Positions 1 to 8,890 of a stretch of 64,000 nucleotides of DNA are shown one piece after another; the stretch's first letter is position 1, and each line of letters starts with the position of its first letter. The translations under genes and the position numbers were made by a program. This DNA comes from Dehalococcoidia bacterium (GTDB lineage: Bacteria > Chloroflexota > Dehalococcoidia > Bin125), in contig JAJEJC010000008.1 in assembly GCA_022828105.1 (NCBI GenBank), forward strand, positions 310,001 through 374,000, read 5' to 3'. Below the pieces are notes generated by a model. That model had not been told where the DNA came from. It searched no databases and saw only the letters and a program-made list of their open reading frames with translations.

Positions 1-1
1 G

Positions 2-625
2 CGAGCAGTGCTCTTCGACTTCGGCGGCGTCCTGATCCGCATGGACTGGGACGGGTACGACGAGTTCGGCAAGCGCTGGAATCTGCCGCCAGGCACGCTG
101 GTCGACGCCTTCTACCGCACGCCCGAATGGCACGCCATCGAGACCGGCCGCGGCAACTGGGAGACCTGGCAACGCGGCGTCGAGCAAAGCCTCGCGCCGT
201 ACCTGCAGGGCGATGCCGCGACCGAAGTCCAGAGCCTGCTTGACGCCTGGTACGCCCAACCCTGGCAGTACCACCATCCCAACTTCGAGCTCGCCCGCGA
301 CCTCCAGGCCGCCGGACACAAGATCGGCGTCCTCTCCAATGCCCCCGACGACCTGCGCGACCGCTTCCTCAGCAACCTCCCGGTCGAGGTCGACTGGGAC
401 GCGATCGTCGTCTCGGGCGAAATCGGCATGCGCAAGCCCGATCCCGGCATCTTCCACCACGCGGCCGAGGCGATCGGCGTCGCTCCCGAGCACTGCTTCT
501 TCATCGACGACCTGGAGGAAAATGTGCTCGGCGCGCAGGCGGTCGGAATGAGCGGCTACCACTTCACCAGGAACAACTACCGGGCGCTCAGGATCGCGCT
601 GCGGGCATCCGGTATCGACAGCTAG
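2..625 (+). CDS. HAD-superfamily hydrolase, 5' end cut by window
   Basis: Haloacid dehalogenase-like phosphatase, subfamily IA type. Motif I is FDFGGVL with the nucleophilic Asp, motif II is the Ser of GVLSNAPDD, motif III is the Lys of GMRKPDP, and motif IV is FIDDLEENV, which supplies the Mg-binding acids. The helical cap lies between motifs I and II. The ORF track starts at an internal GTG, but the frame is open to the first base and family members have a few residues before VLFDFGGV, so the true start is probably just outside the window. The stop shares the bases CTAG with the convergent channel gene. The substrate cannot be told; small phosphoesters are usual for the family. Confidence 0.85.
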   Translation, partial: RAVLFDFGGVLIRMDWDGYDEFGKRWNLPPGTLVDAFYRTPEWHAIETGRGNWETWQRGVEQSLAPYLQGDAATEVQSLLDAWYAQPWQYHHPNFELARDLQAAGHKIGVLSNAPDDLRDRFLSNLPVEVDWDAIVVSGEIGMRKPDPGIFHHAAEAIGVAPEHCFFIDDLEENVLGAQAVGMSGYHFTRNNYRALRIALRASGIDS

Positions 626-1389
626 CCGCCCTCGGGCGCACCCCGATCGCGCAACAGCGCAAAGAACACCGACGCAAACACCGCGCCCAGACTCGGCGCG
701 ACCCAGTAGACCCAGTGGTTGTCCCAGAACCAGGCGATGGCAGCCGGACCGAACGCGCGGGCCGGATTCATCGACGCGCCCGAGACCGAGCCGGCCATCG
801 TCACTGCCGCCGCCACGTACAGACCCACAGCAATCGCGAACACGGTCGCGCCGCGGCCCCGGTCGGCCAGCATCAGGATCGCGTAGACCAGGAAAAACGT
901 GATCACGATCTCCGTGCCGAAGGCCTGGATCACGGGGCCGGTGCTGAAGTTGGCGCCCAACCAGGACTCGCCCTCGCCCGTGTGATTGCGGAACAGCCCG
1001 TGCATCACCGACGACGCGATCAACGCGCCCACTAACTGCGCGCCCACGTACGGCGCGAGCTTGCGTCCCGGTAGTTTGCCCGTCAGCCACAGTCCCAGCG
1101 AGACCGCCGGATTCAGATGCGCGCCCGAGACCGCCCAGAAGGCGAAGATCATCACCGCCACGCCGAACCCGTTGACCAGCCCCACACCCAGCGCGCCCAG
1201 CGATCCGCCCGACCACCAGTTGACGTGCGCCGATCCGGCGCAGAACAATACCAGGCCGAACGTGCCCAGCACCTCCGCCATCAGTTGCCTGGCGCCGGCC
1301 TGGTTGCTCGCGCGGTCAAGCCTCAGCCGTCCCAGCAGCGGACTCGCCGCACGGACGACAGGAGCCAATGCCCGTTCAATCGGACTCAT
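622..1389 (-). CDS. MIP-family channel (aquaporin/glyceroporin-like)
   Basis: Six-helix membrane channel of the major intrinsic protein family, 255 aa. Both half-helix signatures are intact: SGAHLNPAVS (NPA at about 93-95) and SGASMNPARAF (NPA at 208-210, followed by the selectivity Arg211). A basic, non-hydrophobic stretch of about 35 residues precedes helix 1. Counting back from Arg211 by comparison with AqpZ, the filter His position is Val and the Thr position is Ala. The pore therefore looks wider and less polar than a strict water channel. Glycerol, other small solutes or metalloid hydroxides are possible, but the substrate is inference. Confidence 0.85.
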   Translation of the reverse strand: MSPIERALAPVVRAASPLLGRLRLDRASNQAGARQLMAEVLGTFGLVLFCAGSAHVNWWSGGSLGALGVGLVNGFGVAVMIFAFWAVSGAHLNPAVSLGLWLTGKLPGRKLAPYVGAQLVGALIASSVMHGLFRNHTGEGESWLGANFSTGPVIQAFGTEIVITFFLVYAILMLADRGRGATVFAIAVGLYVAAAVTMAGSVSGASMNPARAFGPAAIAWFWDNHWVYWVAPSLGAVFASVFFALLRDRGAPEGG

Positions 1390-1479
1390 GATCGAAGCCT
1401 CCTGCCGACATCATGAATTCGACCGAAACGCTAACAGTCGACCGCCAACCTCCGGTGTGCGCGCTGTTAAGGTTGAGCC

Positions 1480-3594
1480 ATGCCAAATCGACTCGCCGGG
1501 GAGACCTCTCCCTACCTGCTGCAACACGCCAACAATCCCGTGGACTGGTATCCGTGGGGCGACGAAGCCTGGGCTCGCGCCCGCGCCGAGGACAAGCCCG
1601 TCCTGGTCAGCGTCGGTTACGCCGCCTGCCACTGGTGCCACGTGATGGAGCGCGAATCGTTCGAGGACGAACAGATCGCCGCGCTTCAAAACGAACTCGT
1701 CGTCAGCATCAAGGTCGACCGCGAAGAACGTCCCGACGTGGACGAGATCTACATGGACGCCCAGCAGATGCTGCACGGGCACGGCGGCTGGCCGCTCAAT
1801 GTCTTTTGCACGCCCGACGGCCGTCCCTTCTTCGGCGGCACCTACTTCCCGCCTCAGCGCCGGACCGGCATGCCCGGCTGGACCGACGTGCTGCGGGGCG
1901 TCGCCCGCGCCTTCCGCGAGCAGCGCGACCAGGTCGAACAGCAGGCCACGCAGCTCACCCAGCACCTCAACCTGCGGGTCGAGCTGGCCGGCGAGGAGTT
2001 GAGCGAATCGCCTGCACAAGTCCGCTCCAGAGCCGCCACCGCATTGCTTCAGTCCGCCGACCGTAGCCACGGCGGATTCGGCGGCGCGCTCAAGTTTCCA
2101 CAGCCCTACTACCTGCAACTGCTCGTGCAGCAAGCGCTCGACGATTCGGCCGGCAACCGCCACGACGCCCGCAGTCACCTCGTCCACTCGCTGCGCAAGA
2201 TGGCCGAGGGCGGCATCTACGACCAGCTCGCCGGCGGCTTCCACCGCTACGCCGTCGACCAGATCTGGCTCGTTCCGCATTTCGAAAAAATGCTCTACGA
2301 CAATGCGCTGCTGATCCCGCTCTACCTCGACGCACAGCGTCTGACCAACCCGCGATCCCATCTCCCCCCCTCTGGGGAGGAGATGCCGAAGGCAGAGGGG
2401 GGGCGCTCCCTCTTCGCGCGCATCGCCCAGGAAACCGCCGACTACCTGCTCAACGAACTGCAGACGCCCGACGGCGCGTTCTACGCCTCGACCGACGCGG
2501 ACTCGGAAGGGGTTGAGGGCAGGTACTTTGTCTGGACGCGAGACGAACTGCACGAACTGTTGGACCCGCAGGACGCCGAGATCGCCTGCCGCGGCTGGGG
2601 CGTCGATGTCGGCGGCAATTGGGAGGGCAACTCGATCCTCACTGCCGCGCAATCCGCCGAGGATGTCGCGCGCTGGCTCGATCTGTCGCTCGCCGACGTT
2701 GAGGTCTCGCTCGAACGCAGCCGCCGAAGACTGCTGGAACATCGCGCCACGAGAATCCCGCCGGCCGCCGACACCAAGATCATCGCTGCCTGGAACGGCA
2801 TGGCGATCGATGCCTTGGCCAAGGCCGGAGCAGTGCTGGAAGAGTCGCGCTTCACCGAGGCCGCCGAACGCGCCGCGCGATTCATCCTCGACCGCATGCG
2901 CACTCCGGACGGCGGCCTGTTGCGCATTCACTCGGCCGGCCGCGCCTCCGTCGACGCATTCGTCGAAGACTACGCCGCCCTTGCCGACGGCATGATCTCG
3001 CTCTACGAAACCACCGGCGACGACACCTGGTATCTCGAAGCACGCTCGATGATCGACGCGATGATCGAACGGTTCTGGGACCACGAAGGCGGCGGATTCT
3101 TCACCGTCGGCCGCGACGGCGAGCAGCTCATTGCGCAGCGCAAGCCAGTCCAGGACGGCGCGACGCCCAGCGGCAATTCGCTCGCCGCGCGCGCGCTGGC
3201 GCGAATGTACGCGCTCACCGCCGAGGGGCGCTATGCCGACCTGATCGAGGCGATGCGCGAGTCCTTTTCCGCCTACCTGAGCAAGGCGCCGACCATGCTC
3301 GGCCTGTTCGTCTCAGTCGAGGATTGGCTGACGGATCACCGCTCGGTCGCCCTGGTCGGACCGGCCGGCGACCCTCGGATCGCTCGAATGCGGCGAGACC
3401 TCTGGACCGGAGCGCCTCGGCCAATGGTCCTCATGCAGCGCGAAGGAGAGAGCGTCGTACCGCAGCTCTCCGACAAGCCAATGCAACACGGCCGACCGAC
3501 CGCCTACGTCTGCCAGGCCTTCGCCTGCTCGGCTCCGGTCCATACGGCCGCCGATCTGGCACGAGTTCTCGACGAGCCCTTACCGAACGGATAA
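1480..3594 (+). CDS. DUF255 thioredoxin-domain protein (YyaL/SSP411 family)
   Basis: 704 aa. The N-terminal thioredoxin-like domain (about 1-165) carries the family signature NPVDWYPWG and a CHWC redox motif at 50-53, followed by HGGWPLNVF. The rest resembles an (alpha/alpha)6 barrel of the N-acylglucosamine 2-epimerase type, with [10 protein letters not shown] and [12 protein letters not shown]. The cellular role of the family is not settled. At about residues 293-310 the peptide [14 protein letters not shown] is encoded by a copy of the dispersed GC-rich repeat, which adds residues without breaking the frame. The upstream gene is divergent and the next gene starts 32 bp downstream. Confidence 0.9.
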   Translation: MPNRLAGETSPYLLQHANNPVDWYPWGDEAWARARAEDKPVLVSVGYAACHWCHVMERESFEDEQIAALQNELVVSIKVDREERPDVDEIYMDAQQMLHGHGGWPLNVFCTPDGRPFFGGTYFPPQRRTGMPGWTDVLRGVARAFREQRDQVEQQATQLTQHLNLRVELAGEELSESPAQVRSRAATALLQSADRSHGGFGGALKFPQPYYLQLLVQQALDDSAGNRHDARSHLVHSLRKMAEGGIYDQLAGGFHRYAVDQIWLVPHFEKMLYDNALLIPLYLDAQRLTNPRSHLPPSGEEMPKAEGGRSLFARIAQETADYLLNELQTPDGAFYASTDADSEGVEGRYFVWTRDELHELLDPQDAEIACRGWGVDVGGNWEGNSILTAAQSAEDVARWLDLSLADVEVSLERSRRRLLEHRATRIPPAADTKIIAAWNGMAIDALAKAGAVLEESRFTEAAERAARFILDRMRTPDGGLLRIHSAGRASVDAFVEDYAALADGMISLYETTGDDTWYLEARSMIDAMIERFWDHEGGGFFTVGRDGEQLIAQRKPVQDGATPSGNSLAARALARMYALTAEGRYADLIEAMRESFSAYLSKAPTMLGLFVSVEDWLTDHRSVALVGPAGDPRIARMRRDLWTGAPRPMVLMQREGESVVPQLSDKPMQHGRPTAYVCQAFACSAPVHTAADLARVLDEPLPNG
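2359..2410 (-). repeat. Dispersed GC-rich hairpin repeat, copy inside a gene
   Basis: The bases ATCTCCCCCC-CTCTGGGGAGG-AGATGCCGAAGGCAGAGGGGG match, in reverse orientation, the intergenic repeat at 22963-23020 (CCCCCTCGGCCTTCGGCATCTCCCCCC). Here the repeat lies within the DUF255 gene and is translated. Confidence 0.8.
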
Positions 3595-3626
3595 GCTACA
3601 CCGTCGTAGACCGATTGGAGACCCAC

Positions 3627-4037
3627 ATGCCCCACCAGACCGTTGTTCCAACGCTTCGCTATGACGACGCCAACGAAGCGATCCGCTGGCTGCACGAGGC
3701 GTTCGGGATCACCGAGCACTTCGTGGTCCGCAATGAGGCGGGACGCGTCGAGCACGCGCAGCTTGCCTGGCGCGGTTCGATCGTCATGCTCGGCGACGCT
3801 ACCGATGATGTGCACAGCCTGCCTCACCGCCACGGATCAGTCAGCATGACCGCCGAGTCGGCCGAGCAGGTGGACGAAACCTTCGCCCGCGCCGTCGCCG
3901 CCGGTGCGAAGGTGATCCAGCCGCTGACCGACACCGACTACGGCTCGCACGCCTTCACCGTCGCCGACTACGAGGGCAATCACTGGCACCTGGGCACCTA
4001 CGACCCGTTCGTAACCCAGGACCAACAGGACGGATAA
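3627..4037 (+). CDS. VOC-family protein (glyoxalase/PhnB-like)
   Basis: 136 aa, start chosen at ATG 3627 with GGAG 6 bases upstream; the longer ORF in the track runs back through the previous gene. It has the beta-alpha-beta-beta-beta folds of the vicinal oxygen chelate superfamily: YDDANEAIRWLHEAFGI at the N-terminus and DTDYGSHAFTVADYEGNHWHLGTY at the C-terminus. The next gene is a close paralog 4 bp downstream, so this is a tandem duplication. The typical role is a metal-dependent lyase, isomerase or dioxygenase, or small-molecule binding. The substrate is unknown. Confidence 0.85.
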   Translation: MPHQTVVPTLRYDDANEAIRWLHEAFGITEHFVVRNEAGRVEHAQLAWRGSIVMLGDATDDVHSLPHRHGSVSMTAESAEQVDETFARAVAAGAKVIQPLTDTDYGSHAFTVADYEGNHWHLGTYDPFVTQDQQDG

Positions 4038-4041
4038 TGCC

Positions 4042-4449
4042 ATGCCGCACCAGACAATCGTTCCCGCATTCCGCGCCAACGACGCTCAGGCGCTCATCGA
4101 GTGGCTTTGTCATACGTTCGACTTCACCGAGCGCATGATTGTGCCCGACGGCAACGGCGGCGTCGCGCACGCCGAGTTGGAGTGGCGCGGCAGCCTGGTC
4201 ATGCTCGGATCAGTCCGCGGCGAGGATGACCCGCTCAACGAGTCAATGGGCAAGGCATCCGTCAGCTTGGCCGCAGAGTCGAGCGAACAGGTCGACGAGC
4301 TGTATCAGCGAGCCCAGAATGCGGGCGCCGCCATCGCATTCCCGCTCGAAGACACAGACTACGGCTCGCACGCGTTCACGGTCCGCGATCCCGAAGGCAA
4401 CTTCTGGCACTTCGGCACCTACGACCCGCTCGCGACGCAGACGGAGTAG
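4042..4449 (+). CDS. VOC-family protein, tandem paralog
   Basis: 135 aa, clearly homologous to the preceding gene: both begin MPHQT-VP and share the SSEQVDEL/SAEQVDET and DTDYGSHAFTV stretches. It follows 4 bp after the previous stop and is probably cotranscribed. VOC fold with paired beta-alpha-beta-beta-beta modules. The C-terminal DPEGNFWHFGTY contains the Glu/His region that often supplies metal ligands. Substrate not identifiable. Confidence 0.85.
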   Translation: MPHQTIVPAFRANDAQALIEWLCHTFDFTERMIVPDGNGGVAHAELEWRGSLVMLGSVRGEDDPLNESMGKASVSLAAESSEQVDELYQRAQNAGAAIAFPLEDTDYGSHAFTVRDPEGNFWHFGTYDPLATQTE

Positions 4450-4456
4450 GACACTA

Positions 4457-4933
4457 ATGAACATGCCAGACCCCGAACGACCGCATATGCCGGACAGCTT
4501 CGGCTTCAGCATCGAGGACTACCCCTTCGAGCCGATGTCGTGGCAGTGGGTTACCGAACAACTTACAGCGGCGCGCAACTATTGGGTCGCCTCGACCCGG
4601 CCCTCGGGCCGACCCCACTCCGTGCCCGTCTGGGGCGTCTGGGTCGATGACGCCTTCCACTTCGCCACCGATCCGCGCGGGGTCACGGCTCAGAATCTGA
4701 TCAAGAATCCCGAGTCGGTCGTCAACCTCGAGTCGGGCGACGAGGTGGTCATCCTCGAGGGCAGGTTCGAGCTGCACGACTCCACGCCCGGCATCCAGGC
4801 GGCCTTCAATGCCAAGTACGACATGCCCTGGGGGGCGGAGGAGACGATCCCGGTCTTCACGCTCACGGTCAAGAAAGCGCTCGCCTGGACCGAGGCCAAC
4901 TTCCCCAGCAACGCCACCCGCTGGCGATTCTGA
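4457..4933 (+). CDS. PNPOx-like split-barrel flavin/F420-binding protein
   Basis: 158 aa from ATG 4457, 7 bp after the VOC gene; the track's longer ORF is an out-of-frame extension. The sequence RNYWVASTRPSGRPHSVPVWGVWVDDAFHFAT followed by LIKNPESVVNLESGDEVVILEG is characteristic of the pyridoxamine-phosphate-oxidase-like split beta-barrel. Members bind FMN, F420 or heme and reduce or oxidise small molecules. It is the last gene of the VOC-VOC-PNPOx operon and converges on an enoyl-CoA hydratase. The cofactor is not determined by the sequence I can read. Confidence 0.8.
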   Translation: MNMPDPERPHMPDSFGFSIEDYPFEPMSWQWVTEQLTAARNYWVASTRPSGRPHSVPVWGVWVDDAFHFATDPRGVTAQNLIKNPESVVNLESGDEVVILEGRFELHDSTPGIQAAFNAKYDMPWGAEETIPVFTLTVKKALAWTEANFPSNATRWRF

Positions 4934-4947
4934 CCAGCCGGTCTCTG

Positions 4948-5721
4948 CTAGCTGCCCGTGAACTCCGCCGTGCGGCGTTCGTTGAACGCCGCGACGCCTT
5001 CTTGCATGTCATCGGTGTAGGCCAGACGCTCGAAGTAAAGCTGCTCGATCCGTAGCCCCTCATCCAGCGAGGTCTGCATCCCGCGCACCGCCGCCGACTT
5101 GCAGGCGCGCACCGCGAGCGGCCCGTTGCGGTTGATCCGCTCAGCCATCGCCCGCGCTGCGTCCATCAACTCGTCCGCCTCAACCACCCGATGCACCAAC
5201 CCAATCTCATACGCTCGCTCGGCCGACAGCGGGTCGCCGGTCAGGATGATCTCCATCGCCCGGCTCTCGCCCAGCAGTCTCGGCAGCCGCTGCGTCCCGC
5301 CCCAACCAGGAAGCAAGCCCAGCCCGACCTCAGGCTGGCCCATCTGAGCCCCGCTCGCCGCGATCCTGATGTCGCAGGCCAACGCGACCTCGAGGCCGCC
5401 GCCGAAGGCGTAGCCGTTAATCGCCGCGATCAACGGCTTGGCAATGTACATCCCGCGCATGATCGAGGCTGGCAGCTCAAACCGCTCCTTCGACGGCTCG
5501 TCCATCAGCGCCGGAATCATGTCGCGCAGGTCGGCCCCGGCCGAAAACGCCCGCTCGCCCGCGCCGGTGATGATCGCGGTCCAGGCCTCGTCGTCGTCCT
5601 TGAACCGCGCGCAGGCATAGGCGAACGCCGCGTACTGCTCGCGATCGAACGAGTTGAGCGCTTTCGGGCGGTCGAGCGTGATCGTCGCGATGCGCTCGGA
5701 GACTTCGTAGCTGACGGACAT
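4948..5721 (-). CDS. Enoyl-CoA hydratase/isomerase (crotonase family)
   Basis: 257 aa from ATG 5721. A GTG at 5727 also opens the frame, but it overlaps the ribosome site GGAG, which sits 5 bases before the ATG. Crotonase landmarks are complete: GERAFSAGADLRD and GYAFGGGLEVALACD form the CoA-oxyanion pocket. Both catalytic glutamates of the hydratase type are in place, in MGQPEVGLG and RAMEIILTG. It probably hydrates 2-enoyl-CoA in fatty or aromatic acyl-CoA breakdown. It is divergent from an LLM oxidoreductase across a promoter region containing a long inverted repeat. Confidence 0.9.
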   Translation of the reverse strand: MSVSYEVSERIATITLDRPKALNSFDREQYAAFAYACARFKDDDEAWTAIITGAGERAFSAGADLRDMIPALMDEPSKERFELPASIMRGMYIAKPLIAAINGYAFGGGLEVALACDIRIAASGAQMGQPEVGLGLLPGWGGTQRLPRLLGESRAMEIILTGDPLSAERAYEIGLVHRVVEADELMDAARAMAERINRNGPLAVRACKSAAVRGMQTSLDEGLRIEQLYFERLAYTDDMQEGVAAFNERRTAEFTGS

Positions 5722-5758
5722 GGGCACTCCTGATCATCAATCCTGCATGTGCTGCAGG

Positions 5759-5799
5759 CAGCCTAATTGCGGACCGCCGGCACGGTCGCCGTTAGGCTG
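5759..5799. promoter_or_regulatory. Imperfect inverted repeat in divergent promoter region
   Basis: CAGCCTAA and TTAGGCTG form an 8-bp inverted repeat with 25 bases between. A second nested pair, GACCG and CGGTC, gives a two-step dyad centred near 5779. It lies between the divergent enoyl-CoA hydratase and LLM genes. It may be an operator or an RNA hairpin; no function is shown. Confidence 0.5.
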
Positions 5800-5837
5800 A
5801 TTGTGAGTAACCACGACTACTTGACGAGGAACGACAC

Positions 5838-6845
5838 ATGAGCCGCCGCATTGGCATGGGTTTCGACTGGCAGGGATCGATCAACCGCGAAGACGCGCTG
5901 AAGCGGGCGCAGGCCGCCGACGAGGTCGGGATCGACTCGCTCTGGGTCGCCGAAGCCTGGGGACAGGACGCCTTCACCACGCTCGTCCAGCTCGCCGAGC
6001 GGACCAGCAATGTCCAGGTCGGGACCAGCATCGTCAACATCTACTCGCGCACGCCGGCCGCCCTGGCCCAGCACTTCGCCACCATCGACGAGCTGTCCGA
6101 AGGCCGCGTCATCGTCGGACTGGGCAACTCCGGTCCGCAGGTGATCGAGCATTTCCACGGCGTGCCTTTCCAGCCCGCCTTCAAGCGCATGCGCGAGACC
6201 GTCGAGATCATGAAGATCCTCTTCTCCGGCGAGCGGCTCAACTACGACGGCGACATATTCAAGCTGCAGCGCGGCTTCACGCTGCGCTTCGACACCTACC
6301 GCAAGCAGCTGCCCATCTACCTCGCCACGCTCAATCCCAAGTCGGTCCAGATGACCGCCGAGATCTCCGACGGCTGGCTGCCGGTCATGATTCCCATGGA
6401 GCGGCTGAAGGAAGAGATCGACCAGGTCAACGACTGGGTCCGCGAGGCCGGCAAGAGTCCCGCCGAGTTCACGGTCCGCGCGCCCGGCGGCGTCACCGTG
6501 GCCAACACGCCCGAGGACCAGGCCCGCGCCCGCGCCGGACAGGCCGGCACGCTCGCCTTCTACTGCGCCCGCATGGGCGAGTTCTACTACCGCCAGCTCT
6601 CACGCCAGGGCTACGAGGACGAGGCCAACGCCGCCCGTCTGGCCTGGAAGGAAGGCGGCGGCGGCGCAGCGGCGGATTCCATCCCCGGCGAGATGCTGGA
6701 ACAGTTTGGGTTCGTCGGCACGACCGAGGAGTGCGTCGAGCGCCTCGAACAGGAGCAAGCCGCCGGCGCCCTGCTCCACTCCGTCAACGTGATGGAGCAA
6801 AACCCCAACGAGTTCGCCAAGATCCTCGACGCCCTCAAGGGCTAA
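5838..6845 (+). CDS. LLM-class flavin-dependent oxidoreductase
   Basis: 335 aa luciferase-like TIM barrel. It opens with RRIGMGFDWQGSINREDALKRAQAADEVGIDSLWVAEAWGQDAF and contains NVQVGTSIVNIYSRTPAALAQ and a glycine-rich VIVGLGNSGPQVIEHFHG. These features bind FMN or F420 next to the substrate. The ribosome site GAGGA is 7 bases before the ATG. It is one of four LLM genes in the window and is divergent from an enoyl-CoA hydratase. It may act as a monooxygenase or an F420-dependent reductase; the substrate is not predictable. Confidence 0.9.
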   Translation: MSRRIGMGFDWQGSINREDALKRAQAADEVGIDSLWVAEAWGQDAFTTLVQLAERTSNVQVGTSIVNIYSRTPAALAQHFATIDELSEGRVIVGLGNSGPQVIEHFHGVPFQPAFKRMRETVEIMKILFSGERLNYDGDIFKLQRGFTLRFDTYRKQLPIYLATLNPKSVQMTAEISDGWLPVMIPMERLKEEIDQVNDWVREAGKSPAEFTVRAPGGVTVANTPEDQARARAGQAGTLAFYCARMGEFYYRQLSRQGYEDEANAARLAWKEGGGGAAADSIPGEMLEQFGFVGTTEECVERLEQEQAAGALLHSVNVMEQNPNEFAKILDALKG

Positions 6846-6854
6846 CGGAGCTCA

Positions 6855-6885
6855 CAGTCCCGGCCCTGCGCCGGGACCCGCTCGG
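6855..6885 (+). repeat. 3'-end repeat, copy 1 (CAGTCCC...GGGACCCGCTCGG)
   Basis: It starts 10 bases after the stop of the LLM gene. TCCCGGC and GCCGGGA form a 7-bp stem with a 5-base loop, followed by CCCGCTCGG. Related copies are at 30649-30680 and 49654-49684, also just after plus-strand genes. It may terminate transcription, although no T-run follows. Confidence 0.7.
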
Positions 6886-6896
6886 TGCTGGCAGCC

Positions 6897-8006
6897 TCAC
6901 GCCGCCCACTCGATCCACCAGCCGTGGGGGGACGACCTGGCGAGGACTTGACGCTCGGCGGCGCCATTGGCGAAGCGGGTGATCGACAGGCTTGGCATTT
7001 GCACCTCGTCGATGTCTTCCATTCGCAGTTCCAACGTAACCAGCCAGACCGGGCGATCTCGACTGGTCTGCGTGAGCGTTCGGAAGATCTGCTCGCGCCC
7101 CTCGGCCGGGATTTGATAGAGCGCGACCGTGGAGTAGACCGTCAGGGCCGTGTCGGGCGGCGTATCGGCGATCATCCCGGGTAGCAGCTCGACGGCGTCG
7201 CCTCCGCGTAGATCGACCGGCGAGTGCCGCAGTTCGGCGGCCGCGTCGATCAGTCGTTGATGCCGTTCGACGTGCTCGGGCCAGATCAATGCCCGCAGCC
7301 AGAGCAGTTCATCCTCGTTGCGCAGGTCGATCGGGTTGAGATCGATCCCGCCGCGGAACTCGATGTCCAGCTCTTCGGCCAGCGCCGGCATCGGACTCTC
7401 GCCGCGCAGTTCCGCCTCGAGCGACACCTTCGCCCGGGGACGACCCCAGACCGCTTCCTCCTGACCGCCTCGCAGGTATCGGTAGCGATACCGGTCCACA
7501 TTCAGATTGAGGCCTGCGCTCGCTCCGATGTCGATCAGCGCCAATGGCTGCGCCGACTCCTGCTGCACCATCGAGAACGCCGGCAGCAGGCACGTGCAGC
7601 GCCGCACCACGTTGGTCTGGGTGCGCCGATTGTGAATCAGATCGAGGATGATCTCGCGGTGCGAGAGACAGAAGTCGCGAAAGGCCGGAAACGCCGGCTC
7701 CATCGGACGGTCTTCTCCCGAGACGATGGGGTAATGCAAGGCCAGTGGATGCTCCGCGTAGTCCCCGCCGCTGAGCAGCAGGCACTGCACCGAGGCGAAG
7801 AGCATGTTGGGCGCCGGCTGCCGCTGCCGCTTCTGCGCCGCTAGTTCCAGGAGCTCGTGATCCAACGAGATGCCGTACGACAGCTCGGCGTACAGCGGCG
7901 ACGCGAGATCGGGCGCTTCGACGCGGGCGAAGCAGTGGAACACGTCGCGGTAGTGCGCCACCCTCTCTGAGTCGAGAGGCGCATCGAGCTGGCTCCTCGG
8001 TGACAT
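6897..8006 (-). CDS. DUF2332 family protein
   Basis: 369 aa, matching DUF2332 along its length: an N-terminal helical part (HYRDVFHCFARVEAPDLASPLYAELSYGIS), a central ALIDIGASAGLNLNVDRY and a C-terminal wall of strands with TVYSTVALYQIP. The DIGASAGLNL loop resembles the glycine-rich SAM-binding loop of class I methyltransferases. That makes a methyltransferase-like fold plausible, but no member activity is known to me. It stands alone, convergent with the LLM gene and 9 bp upstream of the next minus-strand gene. Confidence 0.8.
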   Translation of the reverse strand: MSPRSQLDAPLDSERVAHYRDVFHCFARVEAPDLASPLYAELSYGISLDHELLELAAQKRQRQPAPNMLFASVQCLLLSGGDYAEHPLALHYPIVSGEDRPMEPAFPAFRDFCLSHREIILDLIHNRRTQTNVVRRCTCLLPAFSMVQQESAQPLALIDIGASAGLNLNVDRYRYRYLRGGQEEAVWGRPRAKVSLEAELRGESPMPALAEELDIEFRGGIDLNPIDLRNEDELLWLRALIWPEHVERHQRLIDAAAELRHSPVDLRGGDAVELLPGMIADTPPDTALTVYSTVALYQIPAEGREQIFRTLTQTSRDRPVWLVTLELRMEDIDEVQMPSLSITRFANGAAERQVLARSSPHGWWIEWAA

Positions 8007-8015
8007 GTCCCCGAC

Positions 8016-8801
8016 TCAGGCGTTCAGGAACTCGCCGATCTTGCCCAGCAGCGCCTCGGGCTCCTCGACCTGCGGCATGTGACCCGAGGCCGAGAACATG
8101 GCGACCTCGGAGTTCGGAATAGCGCGGTTGAAATCCTCGGCGTATTGCGGCGGGATCAGGCCGTCGGAGGCGCCCCAGCAGATCAGCGTCGGCGACGTCA
8201 CCCGGTGAATTCGTTCGGAGAGGCGCTTGTCAGGAATCGGCCACATGAAGCGCGCGGCCGTCTGCAGCATCTTGGCCCGCTCGACCGTCACGGTGCGCAA
8301 CTCGTCCGGGTCCTCCGGCGGGGGCGCGGTCATCATCTGCGCGCCCGGATGATTCGTGTCGTGGAACAACGCCGGGACCAGCTCGTTCGGCAGCATCGCG
8401 AAGAAGTCGGCGACCGGGTAGTCGTCGTTCCACAGACCGGCCGGCGCGATTAGCACCAGCTTGGAGACGCGGCCCGGCTGCATCGCCGCCACCTCGGCCG
8501 CAAACCAGCCGCCCATCGAATGGCCGACCACGATCACGTCCTCAACGCCCAGCGCGTCGAGGAAGTCCCAGTAGAAGTAGAAGACGTCGTGATGGTCCAT
8601 CAGCCACTCGACGCCGGTCGAGTTGGCCGTGCCCGGCAGCTTGGGCGCGATCACCCGGTGGTGCTGCGAGAGCTGCTCCAGGAACGGGTCCCAGATCAAT
8701 CCGCCGGCGCCGTGAATGAAGAGCAGGTCCGGCCCGGATCCGGCCTCCATGTAGCCGACGTTGAATCGTCCATTGACGAGCGAGATGGTCTTGTCTTCCA
8801 T
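8016..8801 (-). CDS. Alpha/beta hydrolase
   Basis: 261 aa from ATG 8801, chosen because GGAGG lies 7 bases upstream; the 19 extra residues in the track are unlike the family. It is a typical alpha/beta hydrolase: the oxyanion turn FIHGAGGL, nucleophile elbow VVGHSMGGW, acid in CWGASDGLIPP and final His in SASGHMPQVEEP. Likely a C-C hydrolase or esterase acting on small molecules. The sequence follows the meta-cleavage-product hydrolase or haloperoxidase pattern, but the substrate is unassigned. Confidence 0.88.
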   Translation of the reverse strand: MEDKTISLVNGRFNVGYMEAGSGPDLLFIHGAGGLIWDPFLEQLSQHHRVIAPKLPGTANSTGVEWLMDHHDVFYFYWDFLDALGVEDVIVVGHSMGGWFAAEVAAMQPGRVSKLVLIAPAGLWNDDYPVADFFAMLPNELVPALFHDTNHPGAQMMTAPPPEDPDELRTVTVERAKMLQTAARFMWPIPDKRLSERIHRVTSPTLICWGASDGLIPPQYAEDFNRAIPNSEVAMFSASGHMPQVEEPEALLGKIGEFLNA

Positions 8802-8835
8802 CTGGATACCTCCAGGAACGCGCACGCATCGGTCA

Positions 8836-8854
8836 GCCCGCCGCACAGGCGGGC
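8836..8854. terminator. Possible hairpin terminator
   Basis: GCCCGCC and GGCGGGC form a 7-bp stem around a GCACA loop in the gap between the membrane-protein gene (upstream on the minus strand) and the hydrolase. No T-run follows on either strand, so intrinsic termination is only possible. Confidence 0.35.
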
Positions 8855-8890
8855 GCACGTACAGAGGCTATGAGTCACCCGCGATCAGTG

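Noticed and set aside
1411-3084. 557-aa minus-strand ORF
   Set aside because: Antisense to the DUF255 gene, which has a clear CHWC motif and family match.
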